Positions 44,701-54,120 of a stretch of DNA of 64,000 nucleotides are shown in pieces. Under the pieces are notes generated by a model. It saw only the letters and a list, made by a program, of their open reading frames with translations, was not told where the DNA came from and ran no database searches. The stretch lies in the NCBI GenBank assembly GCA_025499625.1, contig JAFMVD010000018.1:33726-97725 (forward strand), read 5' to 3'. A program made the translations under genes and the position numbers. Position 1 is the first letter of the stretch, and every line of letters starts with the position of its first letter. The stretch is from Carboxylicivirga fragile (GTDB lineage: Bacteria > Bacteroidota > Bacteroidia > Bacteroidales > Marinilabiliaceae).

Positions 44701-44860
44701 AATGGGGCCTATGGATTCGTACTTTGTTGCAAGGTGCCTATAAAGAAAGGCTCCTTAAAGCTTTCTTTATAATGTGTTTTATTGGTAAGCTTGATTATTA
44801 GACACTAAAATCAAATGTAATTTGTTATTTTAGTGCTGATTCTAAAATTTACCTCACTCT

Positions 44861-46273
44861 ATGAAGAAGCTGGCATTGCATTGGAAAATTATCATTGGTC
44901 TTTTATTGGGTATTGTATGGGCTGTTTTATCTGGTTTTTTCGGATGGAGTGAGTTTACAACCTTATGGATTGCTCCATGGGGACGAATCTTCATTAGCTT
45001 GCTTAAACTCATTGCAATTCCATTGGTGCTGTTCTCAATTATTGGCGGTATTGTTGGTTTAGGAGATCCTAAACATTTGGGAAGATTAGGTTTACGTACT
45101 CTGATGTTGTATCTGCTTACTACTATTGTGGCCGTATCCATTGGGTTATTGATCGTGAATGTAGCCAAGCCTGGTGAATGGATGGATAAAGAAGTGCGAA
45201 CTGAAAACCGAATTGCCTATGAACTTTGGGCACAGGAGGAAGGATTTGCTGTTCACGATAATACAAATTTATTGGCTCAAACTAGTTTACAAGATAAAAT
45301 AGAGGAAGTTGCTAAGCGCAGAGGTTTTAATACCGATGAAGCTGTTGAAAAACGATTAAAGCAAGTTGAACAGCAAAAGAATAATGGTCCTTTAACTTTT
45401 ATTGAGGACATGGTGCCAAACAATGTGTTTGCGGCCATGTCGAACAATGGAAGCATGTTAAAAATAATTTTTTTCGCCATCTTTTTTGGTATAGCCTTAC
45501 TATTTGTTCCTGATCAACACTCTAAACCGATTATAGCTGTTGTTAATGGTTTATCCGAAGTGTTTCTTAAGATGGTAGATATAATAATGCGCGGAGCACC
45601 ATTTTTTGTATTTGCTTTATTGGCTGGCTTGGTTTCAGAGATGGCTGGAGATAATCCAGCTAAGGTATTTGAGTTGTTCAAGGGTTTGAGTTGGTATTCA
45701 TTAACCGTATTAGCAGGCTTGTTGTTGATGGCATTTGTGATTTATCCAATCATCATGAAATTCTTTGTCAAACGATTAAGTTTTAAGAGTTTCTTAAAGG
45801 GCATAAGCCCGGCACAAGTTTTGGCTTTCTCAACCAGCTCCAGTGCAGCAACCTTACCTGTTACTATTGAGTGTGTCGAAGATAACCTGAAAGTAGATCC
45901 AAAAGTGTCAAGTTTTGTGTTGCCAATAGGAGCTACGGTTAATATGGATGGAACCAGTTTGTATCAAGCCGTGGCGGTAATGTTTTTAGCACAAATGCAC
46001 ATGATTGATTTGAATTTCGGACAACAACTAACAATAGTGCTAACAGCAACTCTTGCTAGTATTGGCTCTGCGGCTATCCCAAGTGCTGGTTTGGTAATGT
46101 TAATGATTGTACTTAGTTCTGTTGGTTTAAATCCCGCCTGGATCGGCATAATATTGCCTGTTGATCGTATTTTAGACATGGTACGTACTGTCGTGAATGT
46201 AACTGGTGATGCAACGGTAAGTACTGTTATAGGTGAAGTGGAGAAAAAGCTCAATATGGAAGGGGATGAGTAG
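44861..46273 (+). CDS. Dicarboxylate/amino acid:cation symporter (DAACS family)
   Basis: The 470-residue membrane protein belongs to the GltP/GltT/DctA family, secondary carriers that take up glutamate, aspartate or C4-dicarboxylates with protons or sodium. Diagnostic parts are the serine-rich reentrant loop FSTSSSAATLPVTIECVE, the LPIGATVNMDGTSLYQAVAVMFLAQ block, and PSAGLVMLMIVLSSVGL and TVVNVTGDATVSTVIGEVEK near the C-terminus. About 60 mostly charged residues (110-175: EWMDKEVRTENRIAYEL to VEQQKNNGPLT) are inserted between the third and fourth membrane segments, more than in GltP. Substrate specificity is not predictable here. Confidence 0.93.
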   Translation: MKKLALHWKIIIGLLLGIVWAVLSGFFGWSEFTTLWIAPWGRIFISLLKLIAIPLVLFSIIGGIVGLGDPKHLGRLGLRTLMLYLLTTIVAVSIGLLIVNVAKPGEWMDKEVRTENRIAYELWAQEEGFAVHDNTNLLAQTSLQDKIEEVAKRRGFNTDEAVEKRLKQVEQQKNNGPLTFIEDMVPNNVFAAMSNNGSMLKIIFFAIFFGIALLFVPDQHSKPIIAVVNGLSEVFLKMVDIIMRGAPFFVFALLAGLVSEMAGDNPAKVFELFKGLSWYSLTVLAGLLLMAFVIYPIIMKFFVKRLSFKSFLKGISPAQVLAFSTSSSAATLPVTIECVEDNLKVDPKVSSFVLPIGATVNMDGTSLYQAVAVMFLAQMHMIDLNFGQQLTIVLTATLASIGSAAIPSAGLVMLMIVLSSVGLNPAWIGIILPVDRILDMVRTVVNVTGDATVSTVIGEVEKKLNMEGDE

Positions 46274-46319
46274 TAATTACTCAAACAGCTATTAATTATG
46301 AGTTCAACAACTAATTATC

Positions 46320-46649
46320 ATGCAGATTAATCTCGACATAGGTTATACAGAAATATTTGCCCTAATAATAATAGCACTGATATTAGTTTACATTCTTTTT
46401 GCTCAATCTAAAAAGAAGAAACGATTAATGAAATCTGGTATTAGGGTAGAAGGCTTTGTAATAGATATCAAAACTAGTTATGGCGGCTCAACTATGTCTC
46501 CACGAAGAACACCTATCGTTCGGTTTTTAACAGTGGAAGATAGATGGATTGAATCAGAAGTTGATTTTATTAGTCGTCGGTTAAAACTAAACCAGGAAGT
46601 TACAGTCTACTACAATGGAAATGATCCTTATGATTTCATAGTTGTATAG
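46320..46649 (+). CDS. Small membrane protein, DUF3592-like
   Basis: The 109-residue protein has one membrane helix (about 9-27, IFALIIIALILVYILFA), a basic stretch KKKKRLMKSG, then a small beta domain with VEGFVIDIKTSYGG, TPIVRFLTVEDRWIESE and LNQEVTVYYNGNDPYDF. The last block resembles the end of DUF3592 domains (G-x-x-V-x-V-x-Y-x-x-x-D-P). The function is unknown. It begins 46 bases after the symporter stop and may share its transcript. Confidence 0.65.
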   Translation: MQINLDIGYTEIFALIIIALILVYILFAQSKKKKRLMKSGIRVEGFVIDIKTSYGGSTMSPRRTPIVRFLTVEDRWIESEVDFISRRLKLNQEVTVYYNGNDPYDFIVV

Positions 46650-46714
46650 GTGTGGTGGCAAGTGCGAAATAAAAGCTAAGAATATTACTCAAGACAAGTG
46701 AGAAAATAAAAAAA

Positions 46715-47080
46715 TTACTGCGTTACTTCTTTTGTTTTTTCAGTAGATGGCTCTTCTTTTAGCGGAGTTATTTGCTTTGTTTCGGTAGTTTTATTTTGCT
46801 TTTTAAGTTCACTTGGCACTTCATTTTGGTAGACTAAGCCAGTTGAGTCCGTTTTAATATTAATACCATCAACATTGGTGTAAATGAGTTGGCTTGCGCC
46901 CGATAATTCAACCTTTCGTCCATCTGACAAAACCAATGTGGCTTTTCGTTTTCCTGGTTTAATTTTAGTACCATCGGCCATCAAATTATCTGTATTGGGA
47001 GTAAACGATAAATTGACTAATACACCAACAAAGAGCAATGGAAGCGTCAGACCAGCAATATATTTATTTGATTTTTTCAT
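46715..47080 (-). CDS. FecR-like fragment (membrane anchor plus partial sensor core)
   Basis: The 121-residue protein has one membrane segment (about 9-26), then MADGTKIKPGKRKATLVLSDGRKVELSG. This reproduces the segment that starts the periplasmic part of FecR-type anti-sigma factors in Bacteroidota (PGKxKAxLxLSDGxxxxL). The cytoplasmic anti-sigma part before the membrane helix and the rest of the FecR domain after about residue 75 are missing; the end is a hydrophilic Lys/Glu/Thr tail. No ECF sigma gene or SusC-like receptor adjoins it. It may be a relic or a small protein in its own right. Confidence 0.6.
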   Translation of the reverse strand: MKKSNKYIAGLTLPLLFVGVLVNLSFTPNTDNLMADGTKIKPGKRKATLVLSDGRKVELSGASQLIYTNVDGINIKTDSTGLVYQNEVPSELKKQNKTTETKQITPLKEEPSTEKTKEVTQ

Positions 47081-47341
47081 TTTTGTTAATCCCTCAGATT
47101 TTGATTTAGCGATTTAATTTTCACAAATAGCATAGCTATGTGATATTCTTCACAAATATAGACACATTAAACATCAATAGGGGTGACATATGTTATGTTA
47201 GCAATTGTTAAACTATTTATTAAATTGTTACTAATAAAAATTGTTGGAAGTATATTGCTATAAAAGTGATACTTAAAGGGAGTAGGATACAGTCGAACGC
47301 TTGCGCAATATGACAAATAAAAGAGAAGTTTTTTGGATAAA

Positions 47342-48676
47342 TTAATTCATTGCTGGATGAGCCAACTGTTTGTATTTTTTAGTCATGTGAACCAACTCCA
47401 GATCATGTGTAAAATAGAAGGTTGTTCCTTCACCCTGAAGCGTTTTTAACCACATTTTACCACCTAATAATTCAATTAAACCTTTTGATATGGTTAGGCC
47501 TAAACCCACGCCAGAATAGTCGCGCTTAAGGCGTTCATCACCCTGCCGGAAGCGATCAAAGATGTGTGGTAAGGTTTCTGTGGATATGCCAATGCCAGTA
47601 TCTTGCACAAAATAAGTTACTTTCGAACCATTCTCATTTAAAGAATAACCAATTGTAATTGTGCCTGAATTCGTAAATTTAATTGCATTACTAATGAGGT
47701 TTGAAAAAACCTGAAATAAAATATTCTCGTCTGATAATATGGTTAAATCCTTTTCTTTGCACTTTTCATCAACTAGCAAGTTAATGCCTTTATGATGAGC
47801 TTGTTTCTCGTAACTTAATTTAAGGTTATCGAGTAAAGCTATTATTCTAATTGGACTTCGATTAACTGTCATTAAATTGGTTTCCAATTTCGAGAGGTCA
47901 AGTACATTACCCAATATGCGTAAGAGTAAATTACCATTCTTTTGTATGATATCAAGGTATTGATTCTTCTCGTCACGATTAATATCTTCATCGCGTAACA
48001 TTTCAGAAAACCCCAATAATACGTTCATTGGTGTGCGAATCTCATGACTCATATTGGCTAAGAAGGCCGATTTTATTTGCTCAGATTTCTCTGCTTTTAG
48101 TCTTTCTCTTTGGAAATTTCTGTTGGCGTAATAAATTAGAGGTATCTCCACACCCATAAACAACATGGTTATTAGGTAGATGTCCATGATGCGATCCAGT
48201 TCGCTAGGATACCCTATCACTAAGTGAGGAAATAGGTATTCAATAACAAACAGGCCGCTTAGGTTAACCACAAAAGTAATGCATGAAACCAGAAAGATAC
48301 GCGATGGAATGATGAATAGACCCAATGCGAATAAAGCTTGAAACACCAATAATGTTGGGCCTTTTGAACCTCCATTTAGCATCCAAACACAATTAAGCGT
48401 TATCACCATAAATACAATAAAAATCCTTCTGGCTTGATGTGCAAGGTTTTTATATCTGGCCAACCAATACAAATAGGAGAATATGAATGATGCTAATAAT
48501 GTAAATATGGTGAGTTTATTATCGAGGCCTATCGAATAATTAAACACAGTTGAAAGAACGCAAGTAAAGATACCAATTAGGATGACCTTGATTAGGAATC
48601 GATTTTTAAACCCAAGATGAATCGGGATTAAATATTGATAAATAGCTTCTAACTTATGCTTAAACATGTGTGCCAT
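47342..48676 (-). CDS. Membrane sensor histidine kinase (copy 1 of a tandem pair)
   Basis: The 444-residue protein has about six membrane segments in its first 190 residues, with no PAS or periplasmic domain. A coiled linker leads to HisKA (FLANMSHEIRTPMNVLLGFSEML, phospho-accepting His near 213). The HATPase N box is QVFSNLISNAIKFTNSG, with DTGIGIS and GVGLGLTISKGL. There is no receiver domain and no adjacent response regulator, so its partner is elsewhere. The following gene encodes a paralogue of the same plan, including the second half of the membrane part (for example LFVIEYLFPHLVIGY here and LFILESFYPEIITKY there). Confidence 0.9.
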   Translation of the reverse strand: MAHMFKHKLEAIYQYLIPIHLGFKNRFLIKVILIGIFTCVLSTVFNYSIGLDNKLTIFTLLASFIFSYLYWLARYKNLAHQARRIFIVFMVITLNCVWMLNGGSKGPTLLVFQALFALGLFIIPSRIFLVSCITFVVNLSGLFVIEYLFPHLVIGYPSELDRIMDIYLITMLFMGVEIPLIYYANRNFQRERLKAEKSEQIKSAFLANMSHEIRTPMNVLLGFSEMLRDEDINRDEKNQYLDIIQKNGNLLLRILGNVLDLSKLETNLMTVNRSPIRIIALLDNLKLSYEKQAHHKGINLLVDEKCKEKDLTILSDENILFQVFSNLISNAIKFTNSGTITIGYSLNENGSKVTYFVQDTGIGISTETLPHIFDRFRQGDERLKRDYSGVGLGLTISKGLIELLGGKMWLKTLQGEGTTFYFTHDLELVHMTKKYKQLAHPAMN

Positions 48677-48808
48677 TAATGTTTGGGTTAAGAGCTTCTA
48701 ATGAGCACTTATTCAAACTAAAGGTAGAAAAAAACACTATGCAGTATGTAAGAGATTGACGAAGCTCTTAGTTTTCTATATGAATTACCTATTATGTGAA
48801 GTTAAAAA

Positions 48809-50098
48809 CTATTCAGACCAAACAAGCGGTAAGCTTAAAAAGAACTCAGTTCCCATATTCTCTTCTGACTCAAACCAAATATCACCTTTTAAGATATTTG
48901 TTAAACCCTGGCAGATTGCAAGGCCTAAACCAGCTCCTTGCATCGGTAAGTGCTGTTCTTCCGCTTCGCCTTTTCGAAATTGTTTAAAAATAAATGGTTT
49001 TAACTTATTGCTGATGCCCATACCACTATCTTTAATTCTAAAAATAAGATGCCTCTCTGATAGAGTGTAAGCCAATGTAACATGTCCTTTGCTTGTGAAT
49101 TTAAGGGCATTAAATGTCAGGTTAGTAAGGATTTGAAATAATAGTGTATGATCACTCTCTATTGTGACACTTTCATTTTTGTCGAAATTCATTGAAAACT
49201 GAACATCTGGTTTTAATTGTGCCGCAGGAAGCAAAGAATCATGCACTTGTTCCATGCAAGCTATGGCATTTATCGTAGATATTGAAGTAGTTACCTGTTT
49301 GCTTTCCAGCTTGGAATGATTAATAATATTGTTTAATAAGTTAAATAAAATCTTACCATTTTGCCCAATAACCTCTAAATATTTTTTTTGCTCGTCTTTA
49401 GGAACATCAGGCAAACCTAGTAATTCAGTAAAACCCAGTATGGCATTCATCGGTGTTCGTATCTCGTGGCTAAGGTTTGCAATCATTGAAGTTTTACGTT
49501 CTTCCGATTGTAGCGCTTGGTTACGTTCCTTGAGCATTGATTCTTTTGCGAACTGCAAGAGAGGAATTTCAAATATTAAAAATATAACCATTACAGATAA
49601 AAGATCAAAAGACCGTTGCGAATCACTCTCGTATTTGGTTATTATTTCGGGATAAAAACTTTCAAGAATAAATAAAGCTACCACGTTAATGGATAATATT
49701 ATTAAACTAATTGTTTGAGCTCTGCGTGGGCTAAAAAAGACAATTAGTGGAATCATTGCCATTAAAAATACGATTGAAGGACCTGCACTACCTTGTGTTT
49801 CAATCCAGGTAACGTTTATGGCAAAGAAAATAATGGCAAGCAGTAGAATACGTGCTGGTTTTATTTTCTTTTTGTAATAAGCCAGCCAATAAATAAAAAG
49901 AACTAGAATGCCGATAAAGATATTGAAGACTTGAATGAAAAGAGGGATGTCTAAGATAATATTTATAAAAATATTTGATCCTATTACTGTAAGTGCTAGA
50001 TAGATGGTGTAGAAGAAGATGATATCATCCAAAGAATATTCTTTAGATTTAAATAATTTATTATTTGCAATTAAATTGCGCATTTTGCCAACCTTCAT
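48809..50098 (-). CDS. Membrane sensor histidine kinase (copy 2 of a tandem pair)
   Basis: The 429-residue kinase repeats the architecture of its neighbour: six membrane segments, a short linker, HisKA with MIANLSHEIRTPMNAILGFTELL, an N box of QILTNLTFNALKFTSKG, then DSGMGIS and GAGLGLAICQGLTNIL. The glycine boxes and the histidine are intact. It lies upstream of copy 1 in the same orientation with a 132-bp gap, consistent with tandem duplication followed by divergence. No response regulator is adjacent. What it senses is unknown. Confidence 0.9.
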   Translation of the reverse strand: MKVGKMRNLIANNKLFKSKEYSLDDIIFFYTIYLALTVIGSNIFINIILDIPLFIQVFNIFIGILVLFIYWLAYYKKKIKPARILLLAIIFFAINVTWIETQGSAGPSIVFLMAMIPLIVFFSPRRAQTISLIILSINVVALFILESFYPEIITKYESDSQRSFDLLSVMVIFLIFEIPLLQFAKESMLKERNQALQSEERKTSMIANLSHEIRTPMNAILGFTELLGLPDVPKDEQKKYLEVIGQNGKILFNLLNNIINHSKLESKQVTTSISTINAIACMEQVHDSLLPAAQLKPDVQFSMNFDKNESVTIESDHTLLFQILTNLTFNALKFTSKGHVTLAYTLSERHLIFRIKDSGMGISNKLKPFIFKQFRKGEAEEQHLPMQGAGLGLAICQGLTNILKGDIWFESEENMGTEFFLSLPLVWSE

Positions 50099-50258
50099 TC
50101 TTTCTACCTCTAAAAATTTCCCCAGTATTTGTTACGCATCAACTATCAAACAGTTGCGTTTGAAACTTATTCAACCTAATAGGATCGCCTTTTTTGCAAA
50201 CGATTATAATGCTAAGTTGTTATAAGTGAGTGATAATAGTTGTGAGTTTGCATGAAAG

Positions 50259-51767
50259 TTAAAGTTTGTATCTTTTCCACCATAGCCAGGCTCCAGATAT
50301 TAATAGAATGAGCGTAGCCAGCCCAACCAAGGGAACAATAAGAATATAAAAGGAGCCAAGAAAATCTTGAAAGATTCGCCCTGTATGAATCTCTAGAGAT
50401 AGGTTCCATAAGGATATTGGAGCATTCTTTTTGATAAGATCAGGCATCACTGGGAAACCAAGATTCCCTTTCAATTGAGTTGCTCCGCCACCGTAATCTA
50501 TGTAATATTGGTTGTTAGCTCTTTCGTAATAAGCGGTAACCATATTGTCACCTATGGGGCGACTCATTTTATTTGAACTCCGATGCTCCTTACCACTGAA
50601 GTAGTTGTAAACTTTTGATTCAAAGGGTTGCCATTCATACATTCCATTGAAAGACCCAATCAAATATTTTTCGTCATCTAATGCTTCAAATACATTAATT
50701 CCCATCACTGAAACAGGTGCTTGAACCGGTATGGTAATCATTTTAGTTTTGTTCTTAGTTAAAGCATAAAAGCCTTTATTAGTCGATACTAAATAAACAC
50801 TGTATTTTTCATTGTATCGAATGGCCCGAAGCTGATCGTACCAGGCATTGGAAGTGCTTAACATGGTATTTGGAATGCTTTTTATTTGAGTAGAAGCAAT
50901 GGCAATTAGCAGTGGAGGCCTTAAGAACATGCCAGTAATGGTTGTAAAAATAAGCAGTACTACTGTTAATATGCCTAATTTGTTATGCCATTTCACACTA
51001 AAACGAAATAACTTTTGTTTGTTCTGTATTGGATTTAGTTTCTTTTTTGCTCGCTTAATTAGTTTAGGCCATATGTACCAAACTAATCCCGTAATACTAA
51101 AGAATATAAATAATAAGGCGATAGCATCTACAAGTAATTGGCCAGTTGTCCCAATTATTTCACCACTGTGTAACACCCAGAGTGTTTTAAATAAGCTGGT
51201 TTGTTGTTTGTGATTTTCAGGAGCTGGAAGATAACTAAATGCTATATCTGAATTAGGATTCTTAAGTGGAAGCATTCCCAGCTCACTTCTTGTTAATACA
51301 AGTAAAGTATCACCCTTTGAAATAATATCGCATATGCGTTTATGTTCTGGTTCAATCTCAATATAAACCCATTTATTATTGATGTACTCATATAAGCCAA
51401 ATAGTGTACCTGCAAATAAGCGATTGTTATCTGTTTTAAACAACTTACTTATTTTTCGATTATCAATGCCAACAGGAAAGCCATCATTGAAATCACTCCA
51501 CAAATTTGTGTCGTGATTGTATTTCCAACATCCAACATTGCCATAAAATAGTGTGGTTGTCGAATCCAATTCTACACTTCCACGTAAAGCAGCACTATTC
51601 CAATTATTGTAGCTATAACTTGATGGCAAATAGTTTCGACTAATATTAACTTTACTAATCAGGCTACGATGGTTTAATGCTATACCGGATAGTGCAAACA
51701 GAAGTAGCATAACACTAAGGATGATACCAGCCCATTTATGATATTTTTTCCAGAATTTCATAGTCAT
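50259..51767 (-). CDS. PepSY-associated transmembrane protein
   Basis: The 502-residue protein opens with the PepSY_TM signature WKKYHKWAGIILSVMLLLFALSGIALNH. Further membrane segments lie near 210-232, 265-287 and 470-497. The mid-protein RFSVKWHNKLGILTVVLLIFTTITGMF repeats the WH-x-x-x-G histidine motif, typical of proteins linked to siderophore or iron reduction. Between segments are propeller-like stretches resembling sensor blades (NRLFAGTLFGLYEYINNKW and DDEKYLIGSFNGMYEWQPF). It could reduce or sense iron chelates, but no siderophore receptor is next to it. The gene is monocistronic and read leftward. Confidence 0.82.
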   Translation of the reverse strand: MTMKFWKKYHKWAGIILSVMLLLFALSGIALNHRSLISKVNISRNYLPSSYSYNNWNSAALRGSVELDSTTTLFYGNVGCWKYNHDTNLWSDFNDGFPVGIDNRKISKLFKTDNNRLFAGTLFGLYEYINNKWVYIEIEPEHKRICDIISKGDTLLVLTRSELGMLPLKNPNSDIAFSYLPAPENHKQQTSLFKTLWVLHSGEIIGTTGQLLVDAIALLFIFFSITGLVWYIWPKLIKRAKKKLNPIQNKQKLFRFSVKWHNKLGILTVVLLIFTTITGMFLRPPLLIAIASTQIKSIPNTMLSTSNAWYDQLRAIRYNEKYSVYLVSTNKGFYALTKNKTKMITIPVQAPVSVMGINVFEALDDEKYLIGSFNGMYEWQPFESKVYNYFSGKEHRSSNKMSRPIGDNMVTAYYERANNQYYIDYGGGATQLKGNLGFPVMPDLIKKNAPISLWNLSLEIHTGRIFQDFLGSFYILIVPLVGLATLILLISGAWLWWKRYKL

Positions 51768-51903
51768 GCAAAAATAGGATTAAAGAATAACTATCAAAGC
51801 TAGAACTGTAAAATCACCATTTATGGGGATTAAGAATGTAAGAAGGAGGTTTAAGTGTGGTTTTTTAATAAATGGTACTTAATATTTTAACCACTTCTTG
51901 GGA

Positions 51904-51934
51904 TTGCAGTTAAATTTCGGTCGCCTTACTTTTG
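51904..51934 (+). promoter_or_regulatory. Plus-strand promoter of an ncRNA candidate
   Basis: TTG at 51904-51906 and TACTTTTG at 51927-51934 are 20 bases apart, matching the TTG / TAnnTTTG pattern. Transcription would start near 51941. Confidence 0.5.
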
Positions 51935-51940
51935 CCTAGG

Positions 51941-52038
51941 TAAATGGAACGCCATTATATACTACATGAACTAACAATTGGTTATTGTTACAAAGGCCTT
52001 TTAATCTATTCAGCCAATGGATTAAAAGGTTTTTTTTT
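51941..52038 (+). ncRNA. Candidate small RNA (about 98 nt)
   Basis: This plus-strand stretch runs from a consensus-like promoter to a strong terminator with T9, with no open frame of note and no plus-strand gene upstream or downstream. It does not match tRNA, SRP RNA or other families I can recognise. It might act in trans, or be antisense or a decoy for neighbours. No expression evidence exists here. Confidence 0.45.
51997..52038 (+). terminator. Plus-strand intrinsic terminator
   Basis: CCTTTTAATC (51997-52006) pairs with GATTAAAAGG (52020-52029) and is followed by nine T. The T run is only on the plus strand, although both flanking genes run leftward. Confidence 0.8.
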
Positions 52039-52054
52039 ATGCTGAAGTATTTAT

Positions 52055-52083
52055 AAAAAAAGCCCCGCAATTGCGAGGCTTTT
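52055..52083 (-). terminator. Intrinsic terminator of the C69 peptidase gene
   Basis: AAAAGCCCCGCAA pairs with TTGCGAGGCTTTT with one mismatch. The minus side continues into a T6 run. It lies 22 bases past the leftward stop. Confidence 0.8.
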
Positions 52084-52104
52084 AAAGCATATTTTATTGA
52101 ATTC

Positions 52105-53766
52105 CTATTTCGTAGGAAGTTCTTTCATTTTTAATTTTTCACCAGCATCTTTTACAACCGATCTGTAATAATCTTCAGAATATCCTGGGAACTTAGGTGG
52201 TTTTGAAATACCATGTTCGTTAAGTAAAAACTCGCCATCCACTTCTTCATGTAAGTTACCATCGTTGTATTTCACCAACAAGAATTCACCTAATCTTTTC
52301 CATCTTTCAGTAACTAGTTCTGCTTGATTCATGGAGAAATCAGTCAAAAATTGACGGGCTAAATCCGGATTCTGATCATACAATGCTTTGGCTGACTGAT
52401 CAATAGCCGTAGTAAATGATGTTAAGTTATCTTCCAACTCTGTTTGAACCTTTTTAATATCTTCAATCATATAACTATAGCGACCATATGCTCTGTTACT
52501 TACTGTTGTAAATGCCCAAAAAGCAGAACTGTCAGAATAGTTTATCATATCGCCGTTACCTACTGCTAAACAGTGAGGAGCAGATGTCATACCAGCATAC
52601 ATTGGCATGTAAACACTTGAAGCAGCATCATCAACACCAAACCATAAAATACCACCAATGTGAGCAGGTAACCAATTACGCATTTGAGCTACAAATGAAA
52701 AAGCTGTTTGTTGAGTTGCAATGGCACGTTCGTTGAAATACGTTTCATCGTCAACTTTCCAAGTTAAAGGACGGAAACGGTAAGGTTTTGCATATGGGCC
52801 AGCACCAACATCTTTAGTCATATCAAGCGGCGTACCTTCGTAATGGTCACGCATAATGTTCATCACATCGCGGTGTGAAATTTTTCTGTTTGGCTTGATG
52901 AATAAAGGCATACGTTCAGTCGTATTTCCTTGCGCATAATCTACATAGTCACCCATTTCAGCAGGGTTCATAATGTTGAAGGCGCTCCATACACGTGCAT
53001 CACAGAAACGAACAGCTCCAAAGTCAAGTGGGGCATAGGCATCAGCAAAGCTGAAATTTTTATTCTTTCCATCGAAATAACCTTTCTCACGAGCAAATGA
53101 AATAACATCTTCTGAATAAAGACAGTTTTCCTTATCGTTTAATGGGAATTGCGTAATACGCGCTTGATTGGCATGTGCCGAAACATATCCATCTGGTATT
53201 TGAATAGCTACCCACACAGCACCTTTGTTATTTTCGCCTTTACCAATCATTTCCATTACCCAAACTTCGTCGGCATCGGCGATAGAAAACGATTCGCCAG
53301 AACTGTAATAACCATATTTTTCAACTAAATCAGTCATTACTTTAATGGCCTCACGAGCTGTTTTAGCACGCTGTAAGGTAATGTATATTAGGCTTCCGTA
53401 ATCAATTAAACCTTCAGGATCTCTAAGTTCAGATCTTCCACCGAAAGTTGTTTCTGCAATTGTCAACTGATGTTCGTTCATATTACCTATTACAGTATAG
53501 GTTGAAGCTACCTGATCAATTTCGCCTAAATATTTTCCAGTATCCCATTCGTTTACTTTCAACATGGTTCCTGGTTCGTAGCTTGCTGCAGGCCAAAAGT
53601 ATAGTTCGCCATATAAGTTGTGTGAATCGGCAGCATACGACACAAGTGTAGAGCCATCAACCGATGCATTTTTTGTAACTAGTACATTGGTACATGCATT
53701 TGTTGGAACCATGTTCATAAAGGCAATTGCTGCAACTGCTACAAATGCCGTTAGTCGTTTCATCAT
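52105..53766 (-). CDS. C69-family dipeptidase, exported (copy 1)
   Basis: The 553-residue protein has a signal peptide (about 1-24, ending TNA) and then Cys25, the N-terminal nucleophile of the C69 (PepD) family, in NACTNVLVTKNASVDGSTLVSYAADSH. Family-wide stretches follow: QLTIAETTFGGRSELRDPEGLIDYGSLI, GESFSIADADEVWVMEMIGKG, VSAHANQARIT and PFSVAQ-like blocks in the C-terminal half. C69 enzymes are Ntn-hydrolases that cleave dipeptides. The start could be the second Met. Another C69 gene lies at 56404, with a histidine kinase gene between them. The peptide substrate is unknown. Confidence 0.93.
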   Translation of the reverse strand: MMKRLTAFVAVAAIAFMNMVPTNACTNVLVTKNASVDGSTLVSYAADSHNLYGELYFWPAASYEPGTMLKVNEWDTGKYLGEIDQVASTYTVIGNMNEHQLTIAETTFGGRSELRDPEGLIDYGSLIYITLQRAKTAREAIKVMTDLVEKYGYYSSGESFSIADADEVWVMEMIGKGENNKGAVWVAIQIPDGYVSAHANQARITQFPLNDKENCLYSEDVISFAREKGYFDGKNKNFSFADAYAPLDFGAVRFCDARVWSAFNIMNPAEMGDYVDYAQGNTTERMPLFIKPNRKISHRDVMNIMRDHYEGTPLDMTKDVGAGPYAKPYRFRPLTWKVDDETYFNERAIATQQTAFSFVAQMRNWLPAHIGGILWFGVDDAASSVYMPMYAGMTSAPHCLAVGNGDMINYSDSSAFWAFTTVSNRAYGRYSYMIEDIKKVQTELEDNLTSFTTAIDQSAKALYDQNPDLARQFLTDFSMNQAELVTERWKRLGEFLLVKYNDGNLHEEVDGEFLLNEHGISKPPKFPGYSEDYYRSVVKDAGEKLKMKELPTK

Positions 53767-54120
53767 ATCAAATTATTTTATGTGAATTGTTTCTTATGCA
53801 GACAAATATATAAAATTCATGATATTTGAATGTGAGTTTTGTTAGGTTTTAGCGTCAATGTAGTATTTGCTTTTGTGAGAAGTTGAATTGTTTTAATCTT
53901 TCGTATTTGATTCTTTTGTAAAAGGCACTCGCTATCAATTATTTGTTGTTTAAAGGTATTTTTCCTACTTTCAAATCAAATTGAGAATACATCGTCAAAT
54001 ATTAAGTATTTATTACTTGAGCTTGTCGCATCATAAAGATATTGGGGTTATCTTTAAGATATAGTTTGTTTCTCAACGAATTGGGGATAATATAAGTATT
54101 TTGGTGTTGTACGTGATGCA
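53767..54120. other. 354-bp divergent intergenic region
   Basis: It separates the leftward C69 gene from the rightward PAS kinase gene. A minus-strand -7-like TATATTTG lies at 53810-53803, without a clear -33. No strong plus-strand promoter, hairpin or open frame was found. Confidence 0.5.

Larger units (their letters stand above)
51768..52104. other. 337-bp intergenic region with promoter, ncRNA candidate and two terminators
   Basis: Two leftward genes flank this region. It contains a plus-strand promoter (51904-51934), a plus-strand intrinsic terminator (51997-52038) with no open frame between, and the minus-strand terminator of the C69 gene (52055-52083). See the separate entries. Confidence 0.7.

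Noticed and set aside
45964..46284. Antisense open frame of 106 codons within the symporter gene
   Set aside because: It lies opposite a well-conserved coding region with no start-site or domain support.
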